From assembly GCA_016861025.1 (NCBI GenBank), contig BOKO01000012.1, positions 1 through 64,000 on the forward strand: a stretch of 64,000 nucleotides of DNA. The letters are read 5' to 3'. The translations under genes were made by a program, and so were the position numbers. This document shows positions 10,480 through 20,148 of the stretch, one piece after another. Each line of letters starts with the position of its first letter. Positions within the stretch are counted from its first letter, which is position 1. The notes beneath the pieces are model-generated. The model saw only the letters and a list, made by a program, of their open reading frames with translations, was not told where the DNA came from and ran no database searches. This DNA comes from Chloroflexota bacterium (GTDB taxonomy: Bacteria > Chloroflexota > Anaerolineae > Caldilineales > Caldilineaceae).

Positions 10480-11082
10480 CTATTGATTCAATAGTTTGTC
10501 GACTTCGTGTTTGAGTTCCAGCCAGACATCGACCAGATCGAGTTGTCTGATCCACTTCGATAAATGCACCCAGTCGATCTGGTCGCCCGATACTGCGAAG
10601 ATACTCGCAATATCGCGGACGTGCTTGGTCTGACGGTTAAGACCGTAGTACTTGACTTTGTTGATGATCAAGTCGTCCGGTGCATGTACGAAAACCATTC
10701 CCAGCGGTTCACCGAGATCGACCTGCCGTCGCCGCGCCAGACAGATCGTGCGAAACGCATCATCCGGTCGGAGCAAGAATAGCTCTGCCTTGTAACCGCT
10801 ATCGAGATGGATGGCGTTTACCGGCAGGTCTCCTTCTGGCTGAATTAGCAGATCGAGCAAAATTTCCGGCGGCACAAGCATTCTGCGTGCCGCCAATTCC
10901 TGCGAAAGTCCCGTGATTTTCTGACCTGGAAGATGTACAACCAGATCGAAATCCCGCGTGGTTCGCACATCGCCCCAAGCATAAAGCGCAAATGAGCCAC
11001 CGATCATGTACTCAAGCTGCATCGCTTCAATCGCATCAAGCACCAGACGCGCAAAGGCTAGGATAGAGATGTCGTTTCCCAT
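10480..11082 (-). CDS. Nucleotidyltransferase-fold protein (AbiEii/MNT-like)
   Basis: A 200-residue protein with the nucleotidyltransferase signature: GGSFALYAWGDVRTTRDFD gives the GG(S) turn and a DFD acidic pair. Proteins of this kind include AbiEii toxins and minimal nucleotidyltransferases (MNT), which transfer nucleotides to RNA or to a partner protein. The ATG at 11082 has GGAAG upstream and overlaps the preceding gene by 25 nt, so the genes are probably translationally coupled. It is the last gene of a three-gene cassette between lysY and lysZ. A HEPN partner was not recognised. The toxin, defence or housekeeping role is open. Confidence 0.72.
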   Translation of the reverse strand: MGNDISILAFARLVLDAIEAMQLEYMIGGSFALYAWGDVRTTRDFDLVVHLPGQKITGLSQELAARRMLVPPEILLDLLIQPEGDLPVNAIHLDSGYKAELFLLRPDDAFRTICLARRRQVDLGEPLGMVFVHAPDDLIINKVKYYGLNRQTKHVRDIASIFAVSGDQIDWVHLSKWIRQLDLVDVWLELKHEVDKLLNQ

Positions 11083-11360
11083 CGCCGCTTCCGCTTTTCA
11101 TATTCCAACAATCCTGTGCGCACGATGCGATAGGCTTCCTCCTCGCTCACTTGCGGCTCACGTTGACGCAGCCGATAGACTGCCACACGCTCAACGTCGG
11201 CGATCATCGACGCCGCCATACGCACGCGCTGCGCTGGCGTCATCCGCCGCAGCATCTCCATCTGCGTCAGGTCGATCTCCGCCACAGCCCCGGCAATTTC
11301 ACGGCGCATCTCCTCGGTGACGACCAGGGGCTTATTGTGCTGATAGCTTGGGTTGTCCAT
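11058..11360 (-). CDS. Small helical protein paired with the nucleotidyltransferase
   Basis: A 100-residue charged, helix-rich protein of unknown function. It contains LRRMTPAQRVRMAASMIADVERVAVYRLR and a final EEEAYRIVRTGLLEYEKRKRRW; I recall similar MTPAQR-type proteins beside nucleotidyltransferases. It starts 2 nt after the upstream 73-residue gene stops and overlaps the downstream nucleotidyltransferase by 25 nt. A partner or antitoxin role is inferred from this coupling only. No signal peptide or membrane segment is seen. Confidence 0.65.
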   Translation of the reverse strand: MDNPSYQHNKPLVVTEEMRREIAGAVAEIDLTQMEMLRRMTPAQRVRMAASMIADVERVAVYRLRQREPQVSEEEAYRIVRTGLLEYEKRKRRWETTSLS

Positions 11361-11362
11361 CG

Positions 11363-11584
11363 TTAAGTACGCCCCCGCCGACTTGCCAGGAACTCGTCAA
11401 ACGAAATCTCCGACAGTGCCTCTGCCAAAATGGCGCGGATATCCTCAGCCATTTTCTGCCCACGCGCAATCGCTTCCGGGCTTTCATCCGGTGGTCGCAA
11501 CCATGCAGGAGCAGACATAATCACCTTCTTCGTCACGTCGCGTGATTCCGCAGTATTGCCGCCCTCTGGCTTCATGTATTCCAT
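11363..11584 (-). CDS. Small hypothetical protein, first gene of the nucleotidyltransferase cassette
   Basis: A 73-residue protein of unknown function, with no family recognised. The C-terminal half (IARGQKMAEDIRAILAEALSE) is predicted helical and acidic; the N-terminal part is polar and may be disordered. Met codons at 11584, 11575 and 11518 could each be the start. It is separated by only 2 nt from the next gene, which supports expression as one unit. It could be an antitoxin or a small regulator. Confidence 0.5.
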   Translation of the reverse strand: MEYMKPEGGNTAESRDVTKKVIMSAPAWLRPPDESPEAIARGQKMAEDIRAILAEALSEISFDEFLASRRGRT

Positions 11585-11648
11585 TTTACACTACCCGGAC
11601 AATGACATATCGCTTTATCGAGCGTATATTTTCATTGGGTTCTCTCGA

Positions 11649-11710
11649 CGCAAAGGCGCGGAGTTGCAGAGTTGCGCAGAGGCAATTCTTTGCGGCTCCG
11701 CGTCTTTGCG
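11649..11710. repeat. Inverted heptamer-type array (CGCAAAG family)
   Basis: The arm at 11649-11663 pairs with 11696-11710 over 14 of 15 positions. The interior carries related GCAGAG/GCGCAGAG units. It lies in the 155-nt gap between the nucleotidyltransferase cassette and the end of lysY, and has a composition different from the AGATTGG and GTGTTGC families. It has no T-run, so is unlikely to be a simple terminator. Confidence 0.75.
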
Positions 11711-11739
11711 CCAAGGTCGGTGACTTTGCGAACAGATTC

Positions 11740-12795
<1,056 letters not shown>

Positions 12796-12931
12796 AATGC
12801 TTGTTTCAATCTTTGATCATATCGCTTAACGAAATAACGGAACGAGCATCACTCGTAACTATAGCAAAATTTGTCTGATCGGGCAGATACGTGGATGCTT
12901 TTGATCGATGCATTTGACGGGCGAGCCGTCG

Positions 12932-13762
12932 TCACCCTTTGACGCCAGTCAATGTAATGCCTTCGATGAAGTAACGTTGGGCGGCGAAAAAGACGACGAT
13001 CACCGGCAGGGTGGTGACTAACGACGCCGCCATCAGATACGCCCAGTTGGTGGTGTAGGTTGAGCGGAAGAACTGCAAGCCGAGCGTCACCGTGTAGAGT
13101 TCAGGGCGCTGCAGGTAGATCAACGGCGCCAGAAAGTCGTTCCACGTCGCCTGGAAGGTGAAGATCGTCACCGTCGCCAACGCCGGCATCGCCATCGGCG
13201 CCATGATGCGCCCGATGATCTGGAGCGTGTTGGCGCCGTCGATGCGTGCGGCGTCCTCGAAGTCGCGCGGGATGGTCATGAAGAACTGGCGCATCAAAAA
13301 GATGTAAAACGCGCTGCCAAAGAACGCCGGCGCGGTCAGCGGCAGGATCGTATTGATCCAGCCGAGACGGTTGAAGATGACGTAGAGCGGCGTCATTGTC
13401 ACCGGGTAGGGCAGCATCATCGTCGCCAGCATCACCACGAAAAGCGCATCGCGCCCCGGCGCGCGCAGCCGGGCAAAGGCATAGGCGATCAGCGTGCACG
13501 AGAGCAGATGCCCCACAATCGTCAGCAGCGTGATCACCGCCGTGTTGCGGATGTAGAGCGCAAAGGGCAGCGTCGTCAGCGCCTCACTGTAGTTTTCCCA
13601 GCGCGGTGGGTTCGGAATCCAGCGCGGCGGCGTCTCGAAAATCTGGTAGGTCGGCTTGAGCGACGACGACAACATCCACAGCAGCGGGATCAAAAAGAGG
13701 ATCGCCACGCCCCACAGCAACGCCAGCACCAGCCAGCGCCGCCAGCGTTCCTGACCGCTCAT
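12932..13762 (-). CDS. Sugar ABC transporter permease (MalG/CUT1 type)
   Basis: A 276-residue inner-membrane permease with about six hydrophobic segments and the ATPase-contacting loop DAARIDGANTLQIIGRIMAPMA (EAA-type). The ATG at 13762 overlaps the upstream permease stop codon by 4 nt (ATGA). Together with the MalF-like permease and the binding protein it forms the membrane part of a carbohydrate importer. No ATPase gene is present nearby; CUT1 systems often share one encoded elsewhere. The sugar is not identifiable from sequence. Confidence 0.9.
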   Translation of the reverse strand: MSGQERWRRWLVLALLWGVAILFLIPLLWMLSSSLKPTYQIFETPPRWIPNPPRWENYSEALTTLPFALYIRNTAVITLLTIVGHLLSCTLIAYAFARLRAPGRDALFVVMLATMMLPYPVTMTPLYVIFNRLGWINTILPLTAPAFFGSAFYIFLMRQFFMTIPRDFEDAARIDGANTLQIIGRIMAPMAMPALATVTIFTFQATWNDFLAPLIYLQRPELYTVTLGLQFFRSTYTTNWAYLMAASLVTTLPVIVVFFAAQRYFIEGITLTGVKG

Positions 13763-14685
13763 CGATCTTCTCCCTCGTAATAGACCCACCAGCGCCCGCT
13801 GCGCACGATCACCAGCGTCAGCGCCAGGATGATTACAAAGAGCACCCACGCCAGCGCCGAAGCGTAACCCATCTGAAACTCCTGAAACGCCTTGCGGTAG
13901 AGATAGAGCACAAAGAAGAGGGTCGAATCAAGCGGGCCGCCGTTGGTGGCGACAAACGCGCTGGTGAAGGTCTGGAAGGTGGCGATGACGCTCAACACCA
14001 GGTTGAAAAAGATCGTTGGCGTCAACATTGGCAGCGTGACGCGCAGAAATGACTGCCACGTTCCCGCGCCGTCGATGGCGGCCGCCTCGTACAGTTCACG
14101 CGGAATGCCACGCAGCCCGGCGAGATAGATCACCGCCGTGCGCCCCAATCCCCACAGGCTCATGATCCACAACGCGGTCAGCGCCGTGTTTGGGTCAACC
14201 AGCCAGCGCGGGCCGCGGATGCCGACCATCGCCAGCGTCGCGTTGATCAGCCCGGCTTCGGGGTGAAAAAGCCACATCCACACCACCACAAACGCCACGC
14301 CCGACAGCACTGACGGCATGTAATAGATCGTGCGGAAGATGCGGATGCCGCGCGTGCTGACCTGGTTCATCAGCAACGCCAACAGCAGCCCGCCGATCAG
14401 CTCCGACGGCACATACATGAGCGTGTAGTGCACGGTAACGCTCAACGACTGCCAGAAAAGCCGATCGTCGAGCATGCGCGCGTAGTTGCGCAGCCCGATC
14501 GGTTCAGGCGGCGACAACATATCCCAGCGCGTAAAGCTGAAGCCCAGCGACGCCACGATCGGGATCAGCGTGAAGCTGAGCAAGCCGATCAGCCACGGCG
14601 AGATCAGCAGATAGAAAGTGAGCGTCTCGCGGCGCACGGGCAGCCAGCGTCGGCGCGGGCGAGGGGTGGATGCAGCAGTGTGCAT
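13759..14685 (-). CDS. Sugar ABC transporter permease (MalF/CUT1 type)
   Basis: A 308-residue permease with an N-terminal cytoplasmic stretch, about six transmembrane segments, and the EAA-type loop EAAAIDGAGTWQSFLRVTLP. It pairs with the downstream MalG-like permease, which it overlaps by 4 nt. The ATG at 14685 is chosen over GTG (14703) and TTG (14721); the upstream codons fall in or beside a hairpin repeat. It is translated after the binding-protein gene, from which it is separated by that hairpin. Confidence 0.88.
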   Translation of the reverse strand: MHTAASTPRPRRRWLPVRRETLTFYLLISPWLIGLLSFTLIPIVASLGFSFTRWDMLSPPEPIGLRNYARMLDDRLFWQSLSVTVHYTLMYVPSELIGGLLLALLMNQVSTRGIRIFRTIYYMPSVLSGVAFVVVWMWLFHPEAGLINATLAMVGIRGPRWLVDPNTALTALWIMSLWGLGRTAVIYLAGLRGIPRELYEAAAIDGAGTWQSFLRVTLPMLTPTIFFNLVLSVIATFQTFTSAFVATNGGPLDSTLFFVLYLYRKAFQEFQMGYASALAWVLFVIILALTLVIVRSGRWWVYYEGEDR

Positions 14686-14703
14686 TGTGAATGGCGGACT
14701 CAC

Positions 14704-14732
14704 CTTCCCGGAAGCTGACAACTTCCGGGAAG
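14704..14732. repeat. Dyad repeat between binding-protein and permease genes
   Basis: CTTCCCGGAAG (14704-14714) and CTTCCGGGAAG (14722-14732) are perfect inverted copies of 11 bp with a 7-nt spacer. Such a stem after a highly expressed binding-protein gene can limit read-through or protect the upstream mRNA. A closely similar 29-31 nt sequence recurs at 23655-23683 and 43443-43473, so it also looks like a dispersed repeat. Confidence 0.75.
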
Positions 14733-14747
14733 ATTTTGCCGGTTCAT

Positions 14748-16079
14748 TTAGCGGAGGTCGTCGAGCGCCGCCTGCGCCTCTTGCGCCGCCGTCGCCAGCA
14801 GTTCGGCGACATTGGCGTTCGGGTCAAGGATCACGCTCTCCAGCACGCGGCGCAGCGCGGGGTCGGCGGTCTGTCCCCAATAGGGCGTGAAGACATAGGC
14901 GCGCGGCGCCAGATGGTTGAGTTCATTGAGCCAGACGCCCTCGACCGGGTCGGTGGAGAGGCCGGAGCTTTCGGCCACGCTGGCGACGGTGGGCAGCGCC
15001 CAATCCTTCCAAACCTCGGCGCCTTCTTTGCCGGTGTAGTAGCGCAGGAAGCGCCACGCCGCCTCGGGATTATCGCTCAGCGCCGAGATGCCAAAGCCGC
15101 CCCAGAAGAGCACGCCGGCGCGCTCTGCACCTGCCGGCAGCGGCGCCACGCCAAGGTCGATGTTCGGATTCTGCTTCATGCCGGCCTGGGGCCAGCGCCC
15201 AAAGAGGCGCATCGCCGCCGTGCCGTTGTCGAATTCGCTGTTGCCGCCGCCAAAGGCGTTCATGTCGGCGGGCGGCGGCGCAACCTTATACTTGTTGTAG
15301 AGGTCGGCGTAGAACTGCACGGCAGTTTGCACTTCGGGCGAATCCATGTAGCCGATAAACGTCGAGCCATCTTCGCTGATCAGCCGCCCACCAGCCGCCG
15401 CCACCCAATACTCGAAGCCGGTCGTCCACGGCCCCGGCAGTTGGATGCCCCACTGCGTCACGTTGCCGTTGGCGTCGGTGACGGTGAGCTGCTGCGCCGT
15501 CGCCAGCAGATCGTCCCACGTCCAGCCTTCCTGCGGATAGGGTGCGCCGGCGGCGTCGAAGAGCTTTTTGTTGTAGTAGATCGCCATCGGCGAGAAGTCT
15601 TTGGGCAGCAGATACTGCGCGCCGTTCCACTTGCCCGGCTCCATCACGCCCGGCAGGTAGATGCTGGTGTCGAGCGGGTAGTCTGCGCTGGCGATGAAGC
15701 CGTCGAGCGGCAGGAACGCGCCGCGGTCAACAAACATCGGCACGGCATCATCGCCGATCTGCAGCAGGTCGGGCGGGTCGCCAGCCGCGATTTGGGTCAG
15801 GATGCGTGCGTAATAGTCGCCACTGCCCACCGGCTCCAGCTGCACCTGGATGTCGGGGTTTTCCGCCTCGAACATCTCGATGATGCGGAAGTGGGGAGTT
15901 AACCCTTCGCCGCTGTCGCCGGTGCCGACGCGCAACACGATTTTCGCGCCTTCCGGGCGTGCGGTCGGCGTTGCGGTTACAACTACAGTCTGCACGATGC
16001 CGCCTTCGGTCGTCGCGCATCCAGCGATCAACATTGCCAATATGGAAATCAAAAGAATGAATGACAATCGCTTCAACAT
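14748..16079 (-). CDS. Sugar ABC transporter substrate-binding lipoprotein
   Basis: A 443-residue extracytoplasmic solute-binding protein of the CUT1 sugar family. The N-terminus has a lipoprotein signal peptide with lipobox LIAGC (Cys21). The mature part carries family features such as FEAENPDIQVQLEP, GDPPDLLQIGDDAVP, YNKKLFDAAGAPYPQEGWTWDD and LFGRWPQAGM. It should capture a sugar outside the membrane and deliver it to the two permeases encoded downstream. The ATG at 16079 has AAAGGA about 9 nt upstream; an upstream in-frame extension to 16133 is not supported. Confidence 0.93.
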   Translation of the reverse strand: MLKRLSFILLISILAMLIAGCATTEGGIVQTVVVTATPTARPEGAKIVLRVGTGDSGEGLTPHFRIIEMFEAENPDIQVQLEPVGSGDYYARILTQIAAGDPPDLLQIGDDAVPMFVDRGAFLPLDGFIASADYPLDTSIYLPGVMEPGKWNGAQYLLPKDFSPMAIYYNKKLFDAAGAPYPQEGWTWDDLLATAQQLTVTDANGNVTQWGIQLPGPWTTGFEYWVAAAGGRLISEDGSTFIGYMDSPEVQTAVQFYADLYNKYKVAPPPADMNAFGGGNSEFDNGTAAMRLFGRWPQAGMKQNPNIDLGVAPLPAGAERAGVLFWGGFGISALSDNPEAAWRFLRYYTGKEGAEVWKDWALPTVASVAESSGLSTDPVEGVWLNELNHLAPRAYVFTPYWGQTADPALRRVLESVILDPNANVAELLATAAQEAQAALDDLR

Positions 16080-16144
16080 GATTATATCCTTTCTGAAGGA
16101 ACGAGTTCGTTGCGATGCACAATGAGTGTACAAGGATAGTCACA

Positions 16145-17158
16145 TCAAGTATACAGCGAACGATTGGTAGTTGCAATCATTTGCATTGTTGCATCGAAGT
16201 CCCCAATCAACGCCCACCAGTTGCGCAACGGGCGACCTTGATAGGTTAAGCCGTTGTCGGCACCGGGCAGACTTTGCATCCAGTAGATGAACCACTGCAG
16301 GCTGTCGCCGTTCCAGCGGTCACAGTTGATTGGGATGCGTTCGCCGCCGCCGTCGGGCCGCCAATCTTCAATGTCGCTCCAGACAACGGTGCGGTTGCGC
16401 CAGTCGTAGTCGCGTTCTGCGTTGGGTGGATAGTGCGCCCAGCCGCAGCGCCCTTCGCCTGGCTTGCCAACAAACTTGTTCCAAAACAGATCGGGGTCTA
16501 CATGACGAAGGATTGCCTCGATCTGGTGCATGTGATCCTCGACCGCCTCGGAAGGGCCGCGGCCGTAGTTGTAGTGGTAAACGGTGTAGGTGCGGTCGAA
16601 AATGGGCAGATCGTGCGGGTCGCGGTCGCTATTGCTGATGTCACCCCACGGGCCGGCCATATTCGACTCCCATAAGTCGATGACGCCGCCATGATAGCCC
16701 CAAATCCAGATTTCTTTGACGCTCTGTTCCGTCACCCAACGTCGTGCATCGATGCGCGCCATGATTGCATTGTAGTCGGTCATGGGCACGCGGTGACCCG
16801 GTTTTCGCCAGGTCGGCAGCGGCTCCAGGAATTCGACGCTATCTACAACCGTGTAGCGCAGACTCGGGGGGGCGTTCGGGTTCTTATAGGCGCGAAAACG
16901 GCTGCCCTGCTCCAACGCGTCGATCACAGTTGCAGTCGTTGTCTGGGTGTGCGCCCTGATTGCTTCCAACGGCGCACCGACATCTCCCGTCACGTTGCGG
17001 TCGATCAAGTTGCCTTTTGTTGGGAAATAATGAACGAGCAGCACTGGAATCTCGTACAATGCCGGTGCGCTTGCGTCCTTGCGAACAGGCGGTCCGAGCG
17101 ACGCCGATATGCGGCTCGCTTGCAGCATTTTTTTCAGCCAGGCAGTCAGCTGGTTCAT
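16145..17158 (-). CDS. Protein of unknown function, 337 residues
   Basis: I do not recognise this family with confidence. The protein is rich in Trp, Tyr, His and Asp, with a central EIWIWGYHGGVIDLWESNM motif followed by PWGDISNSDRDPHDLP and a later GRCGWAHYPPNAERDYDW. The clustered His and Asp residues would suit a metal-dependent or carbohydrate-active fold. No signal peptide or membrane span is seen; the N-terminus (MNQLTAWLKKMLQASRIS) looks amphipathic. It precedes the sugar ABC operon on the same strand with a 65-nt gap, and a functional link is possible but unproven. Confidence 0.7.
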   Translation of the reverse strand: MNQLTAWLKKMLQASRISASLGPPVRKDASAPALYEIPVLLVHYFPTKGNLIDRNVTGDVGAPLEAIRAHTQTTTATVIDALEQGSRFRAYKNPNAPPSLRYTVVDSVEFLEPLPTWRKPGHRVPMTDYNAIMARIDARRWVTEQSVKEIWIWGYHGGVIDLWESNMAGPWGDISNSDRDPHDLPIFDRTYTVYHYNYGRGPSEAVEDHMHQIEAILRHVDPDLFWNKFVGKPGEGRCGWAHYPPNAERDYDWRNRTVVWSDIEDWRPDGGGERIPINCDRWNGDSLQWFIYWMQSLPGADNGLTYQGRPLRNWWALIGDFDATMQMIATTNRSLYT

Positions 17159-17185
17159 CGACGCCCCCCATTGCCTGCAAAACCA

Positions 17186-17217
17186 AAAGTGGGCGGCCCT
17201 TATGGATCGCCCACTTT
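17186..17217 (-). terminator. Rho-independent terminator after sod
   Basis: AAAGTGGGCG (17186-17195) pairs perfectly with 17208-17217 over 10 bp with a 12-nt loop. On the minus strand the stem is followed by TTGGTTTT. It lies 43 nt past the sod stop codon. Confidence 0.7.
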
Positions 17218-17259
17218 CGCTTCAATCTGTCCCAAGCTGTAGAGGGTAACGGCGTCCGC

Positions 17260-17868
17260 TTACCTGGCGGCGGCGTAGAGCCTGGCGACCTCGTCCCAGT
17301 TCACCACGTTCCACCACGCATCAAGATAATCTGGGCGACGGTTCTGGTAGAGCAGGTAATAGGCGTGCTCCCACACATCGACGCCGAGGATCGGCGTGTC
17401 TCCTTGCATGAGTGGGCTGTCCTGGTTGGGCAGACTGTAAGCGTCGAGACTGCCATCGGACTTCACGACCAGCCACGCCCAGCCGCTGCCAAAGCGACCG
17501 ACGCCGAGCGCCTTGAACTTGGCTTTGAACTCATCGAAGCTGCCCCACTTGGCGTTGATCGCGTCCGCCAACGCGCCGCTCGGTGCGCCGCCCGCATTGG
17601 GCGCCATGATCTTCCAGAAGAGGCTGTGGTTGGCATGACCGCCGCCGTTGTTGCGCACGACGGTGCGAATGTTTTCCGGCACGCTGTCGATCTTGCGGCA
17701 GATGTCCTCGATGCTCATGGTTTCCCATTCGGTGCCCGCAATCGCATTGTTCAGGTTGGTGACATACGCCTGATGATGCTTGGTGCGATGGATGTTCATC
17801 GTGCGTTCGTCGATGTATGGCTCCAGCGCGTTCTCAGCGTATGGCAGGTCAGGTAATGTAAAAGCCAT
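17260..17868 (-). CDS. sodA: Superoxide dismutase, Fe/Mn family
   Basis: A 202-residue enzyme converting superoxide to oxygen and hydrogen peroxide. All four metal ligands are visible: His27 (TMNIHRTKHH), His81 (GGGHANHSLFW), Asp164 and His168 (GVDVWEHAYY). The GGHANHSLFW form and GRFGSGWAWLV are more usual in Mn enzymes, so a manganese cofactor is likely though not proven. The start is strongly supported by AAGGAGG 7 nt before the ATG. A terminator follows. Confidence 0.96.
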   Translation of the reverse strand: MAFTLPDLPYAENALEPYIDERTMNIHRTKHHQAYVTNLNNAIAGTEWETMSIEDICRKIDSVPENIRTVVRNNGGGHANHSLFWKIMAPNAGGAPSGALADAINAKWGSFDEFKAKFKALGVGRFGSGWAWLVVKSDGSLDAYSLPNQDSPLMQGDTPILGVDVWEHAYYLLYQNRRPDYLDAWWNVVNWDEVARLYAAAR

Positions 17869-18002
17869 TAGAGTCCTCCTTGTGTATGTTTGATTTTGAA
17901 TGTCCGCAAAAATGGCGCTTACGACCGATCAGTTTGGCACAAGTCGCTTTCGATTTCCGTGCCGAAGTATACAAAGCTGAGCAGTAGCGCATTTTCCGCC
18001 CT

Positions 18003-18533
18003 CTACATCCGCGCCTCGATGCGTACAAAAACGCCCAACCGTTGAAGGACGCGCACATGCCAACCCTCGTTGCGCAGCACTTCAAGCGTGGGGCGATCAA
18101 GATGGCAGTTGTGAGCGATGCGCGACCAGTAGGGGGTGATTGCGCTGGCTGCGGCAGCCAGCAGCGGCTCCTGCGGGCGGATATGCTCCACCATGTGCAA
18201 CACGCCCGACGGACGCAGCACACGCCGAATTTCGCGCAGCGCGCGATATTGGTCGCCGACCGAACAGAAGACCAGACTCGATACAACATGATCGATGCTG
18301 GCGTCCGCGAAGGGCAGTTCTTCGGCCACCGCAATCTTGACGCTCATCGGGATGGCGCAACGCAGCGCCGTGCTATGCGCGCGCTGTGCGCTAGATTGAT
18401 TCGGCTCGATGGCAAAGACGGCGGCGGCGCGACGATAGTAGGGCAGGTTGGCGCCCGAGCCAACGCCAATTTCCAGCACAACGCCGTCGATCTCGCTAAC
18501 CAGTCGCTTGCGCCACCTCAGCACATCATTCAT
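18003..18533 (-). CDS. Class I SAM-dependent methyltransferase
   Basis: A 176-residue methyltransferase of the UbiE/Methyltransf_11 type. The SAM-binding glycine loop LEIGVGSGANLPYY, the acidic residue ending strand 2 (FAIEPNQ), and the SSLVFCSV and LREIRRVLRPSGVL motifs are present. Its substrate is unknown. The ATG at 18533 overlaps the metallophosphoesterase stop codon by 4 nt, so the two are probably co-translated. The protein is compact and lacks a large C-terminal substrate domain. Confidence 0.88.
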   Translation of the reverse strand: MNDVLRWRKRLVSEIDGVVLEIGVGSGANLPYYRRAAAVFAIEPNQSSAQRAHSTALRCAIPMSVKIAVAEELPFADASIDHVVSSLVFCSVGDQYRALREIRRVLRPSGVLHMVEHIRPQEPLLAAAASAITPYWSRIAHNCHLDRPTLEVLRNEGWHVRVLQRLGVFVRIEARM

Positions 18534-19627
18534 GTGATTTCGATCAAGGTGATCTGCGGCCCGGCGCGGAAACGCAATGGGATGCCTTCGCCTATGCCGC
18601 GCGTGATGTAAACTTGCGTCTCGCCGACGCGAAAAAAGCCCGAGACATGGCGACGCGGCAGATGTTCAGCCTGTGTGTGCGCCACCCCCCAGAGCGGCAC
18701 TCGAATCTGGCCGCCGTGCGTGTGGCCGGAGAGCACCAGATCGACGCGCGGCAATTGTGGGCTGGCGATAATATCTGGATTGTGACTTAACAAAATCACC
18801 GGCGCCGATTCGGGGATCCCTTGCAGCGAGTCGCCAAGTCGTGGACGCCCTTCGATCACGTCGTCGACGCCTGCCAGGTGGATGTCTAGCCCGATGTCAG
18901 GTCTGTACAGATGCTTCGCACAGTTGTGCAACATCGTCATGCCCCACCGCTCCAGTGCAGCGTTCAGGCGAGCGGCGTCGTTGCTGCCCGTGCGTCGGCC
19001 ATCAAGCGGCGTATTGCGCACATACCGGATATAGCGGGGCCAGCGCGTGGCCGCCGCAAGCAAGCGTGCTGCACGGCTACGCCGTTGGTCAGCGGCGTGT
19101 TCCGCGGCTCGAAAGGTGCGCCACATGCGCGGCAGCGCCTCCTCCATGGCGTAATGGGTGTAATCATGATTGCCGAACACACCGTATGCGCCAACCCGCG
19201 GGCGCGGCACAGCGTCGAGCAGGCGCAACACGTTCTCCAATCCGTCGTCAAAATGGATAAAATCTCCAGTGTGCACGAGCAGATCGTAATCTAAACCGGA
19301 GGTCAACGCTCGCACCCGTTCGATCTTGGCATGTTCGCGGCGGGTGCGCCCACCACCGTGAAAATGTGAATCGCTCAGATGTAAAATGCGCAGCCCCCGC
19401 GCCGGCAATCGCCCGGCGGCGCGCGGCAGACGGATCGTTAGCCGTTCCAGTTGAATGTCAAGCGGCTCGATCTCGTGCGCATAGAGCAGGATGCCCGCGC
19501 CAGCGATGCCTGCAGCCATCAGTGCGCCGCCCGTCCACCACAACCATGCGGTGCGTTGCAGCGGATCGGCGTGTTTCGCTGTTTGGAGTTTGCGCTCATC
19601 GTATATTGAACTTGTTTGTTTGATCAT
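18530..19627 (-). CDS. Membrane-anchored metallophosphoesterase
   Basis: A 365-residue calcineurin-like phosphoesterase. A single membrane segment (about residues 28-50, WWTGGALMAAGIAGAGILLY) precedes the catalytic domain. Dimetal-site motifs appear in order: LHLSDSHFHGG, VHTGDFIHF, FGNHDYTHY, LLSHNPDI and SGHTHGGQ. YaeI-type homologues of this arrangement act on phosphodiesters such as lipid precursors; the substrate here is not determinable. ATG at 19627 is preferred to an upstream TTG (19663). It is coupled to the downstream methyltransferase by an ATGA overlap. Confidence 0.88.
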   Translation of the reverse strand: MIKQTSSIYDERKLQTAKHADPLQRTAWLWWTGGALMAAGIAGAGILLYAHEIEPLDIQLERLTIRLPRAAGRLPARGLRILHLSDSHFHGGGRTRREHAKIERVRALTSGLDYDLLVHTGDFIHFDDGLENVLRLLDAVPRPRVGAYGVFGNHDYTHYAMEEALPRMWRTFRAAEHAADQRRSRAARLLAAATRWPRYIRYVRNTPLDGRRTGSNDAARLNAALERWGMTMLHNCAKHLYRPDIGLDIHLAGVDDVIEGRPRLGDSLQGIPESAPVILLSHNPDIIASPQLPRVDLVLSGHTHGGQIRVPLWGVAHTQAEHLPRRHVSGFFRVGETQVYITRGIGEGIPLRFRAGPQITLIEIT

Positions 19628-19714
19628 GCTTTGCAGGATAGCAGAGCGTACAGTTAGCGGCAATTTGTGGTGTAGATCGGATGAAGTTTGAGGAGAGCGA
19701 CATCTCGTCTATGG

Positions 19715-20113
19715 CTATACGATCAAATGTCCCGATTCCGACAACGTCTGGATGGCTGCATCCAACGTCGATTCCTTGACCAACACATAATCCGTATCGA
19801 ATGTGGAAATTGCAAAAATACTGATTTGGGCATCCGCCAGAGGCTGTGCAAGCATAGCCAGGATGCCGGTCAGACTGAAATCCAGCGGGCCGACAACCAT
19901 GAGCGCGCGCCAGCCAGGATTCGCCTGGACAGCGTCGGGAACCAGATTCTCTGCACAGACGATTGAAGTCTCGTTGCGCGACCAGGTGATCGAGCAAAAT
20001 TCGCCGGCTCTTGCCCAATCGGGCAAAGCAACGCCTTCGGGTAGACGGCAGATGGCGAGGCGTTCTGGCAGAACGCGCAGCGTGAGAAATGGAAGCGACA
20101 TAGTTTCTGACAT
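19715..20113 (-). CDS. ACT-domain-like small protein
   Basis: About 132 residues with two alpha/beta halves resembling paired ACT domains of the CASTOR-like group: LPFLTLRVLPERLAICRLP at the start, and VGPLDFSLTGILAMLAQPLADAQISIF followed by TDYVLVKESTLDAAI. Such proteins usually bind amino acids or other small ligands. Start choice among Met codons at 20119, 20113 and 20101 is uncertain. It is divergent from hxlB, with only 35 nt between starts, so the two may share control. No catalytic domain is attached. Confidence 0.7.
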   Translation of the reverse strand: MSETMSLPFLTLRVLPERLAICRLPEGVALPDWARAGEFCSITWSRNETSIVCAENLVPDAVQANPGWRALMVVGPLDFSLTGILAMLAQPLADAQISIFAISTFDTDYVLVKESTLDAAIQTLSESGHLIV

Positions 20114-20148
20114 GATCACACTATCGTATCATACAATAGGGGGCGGAT

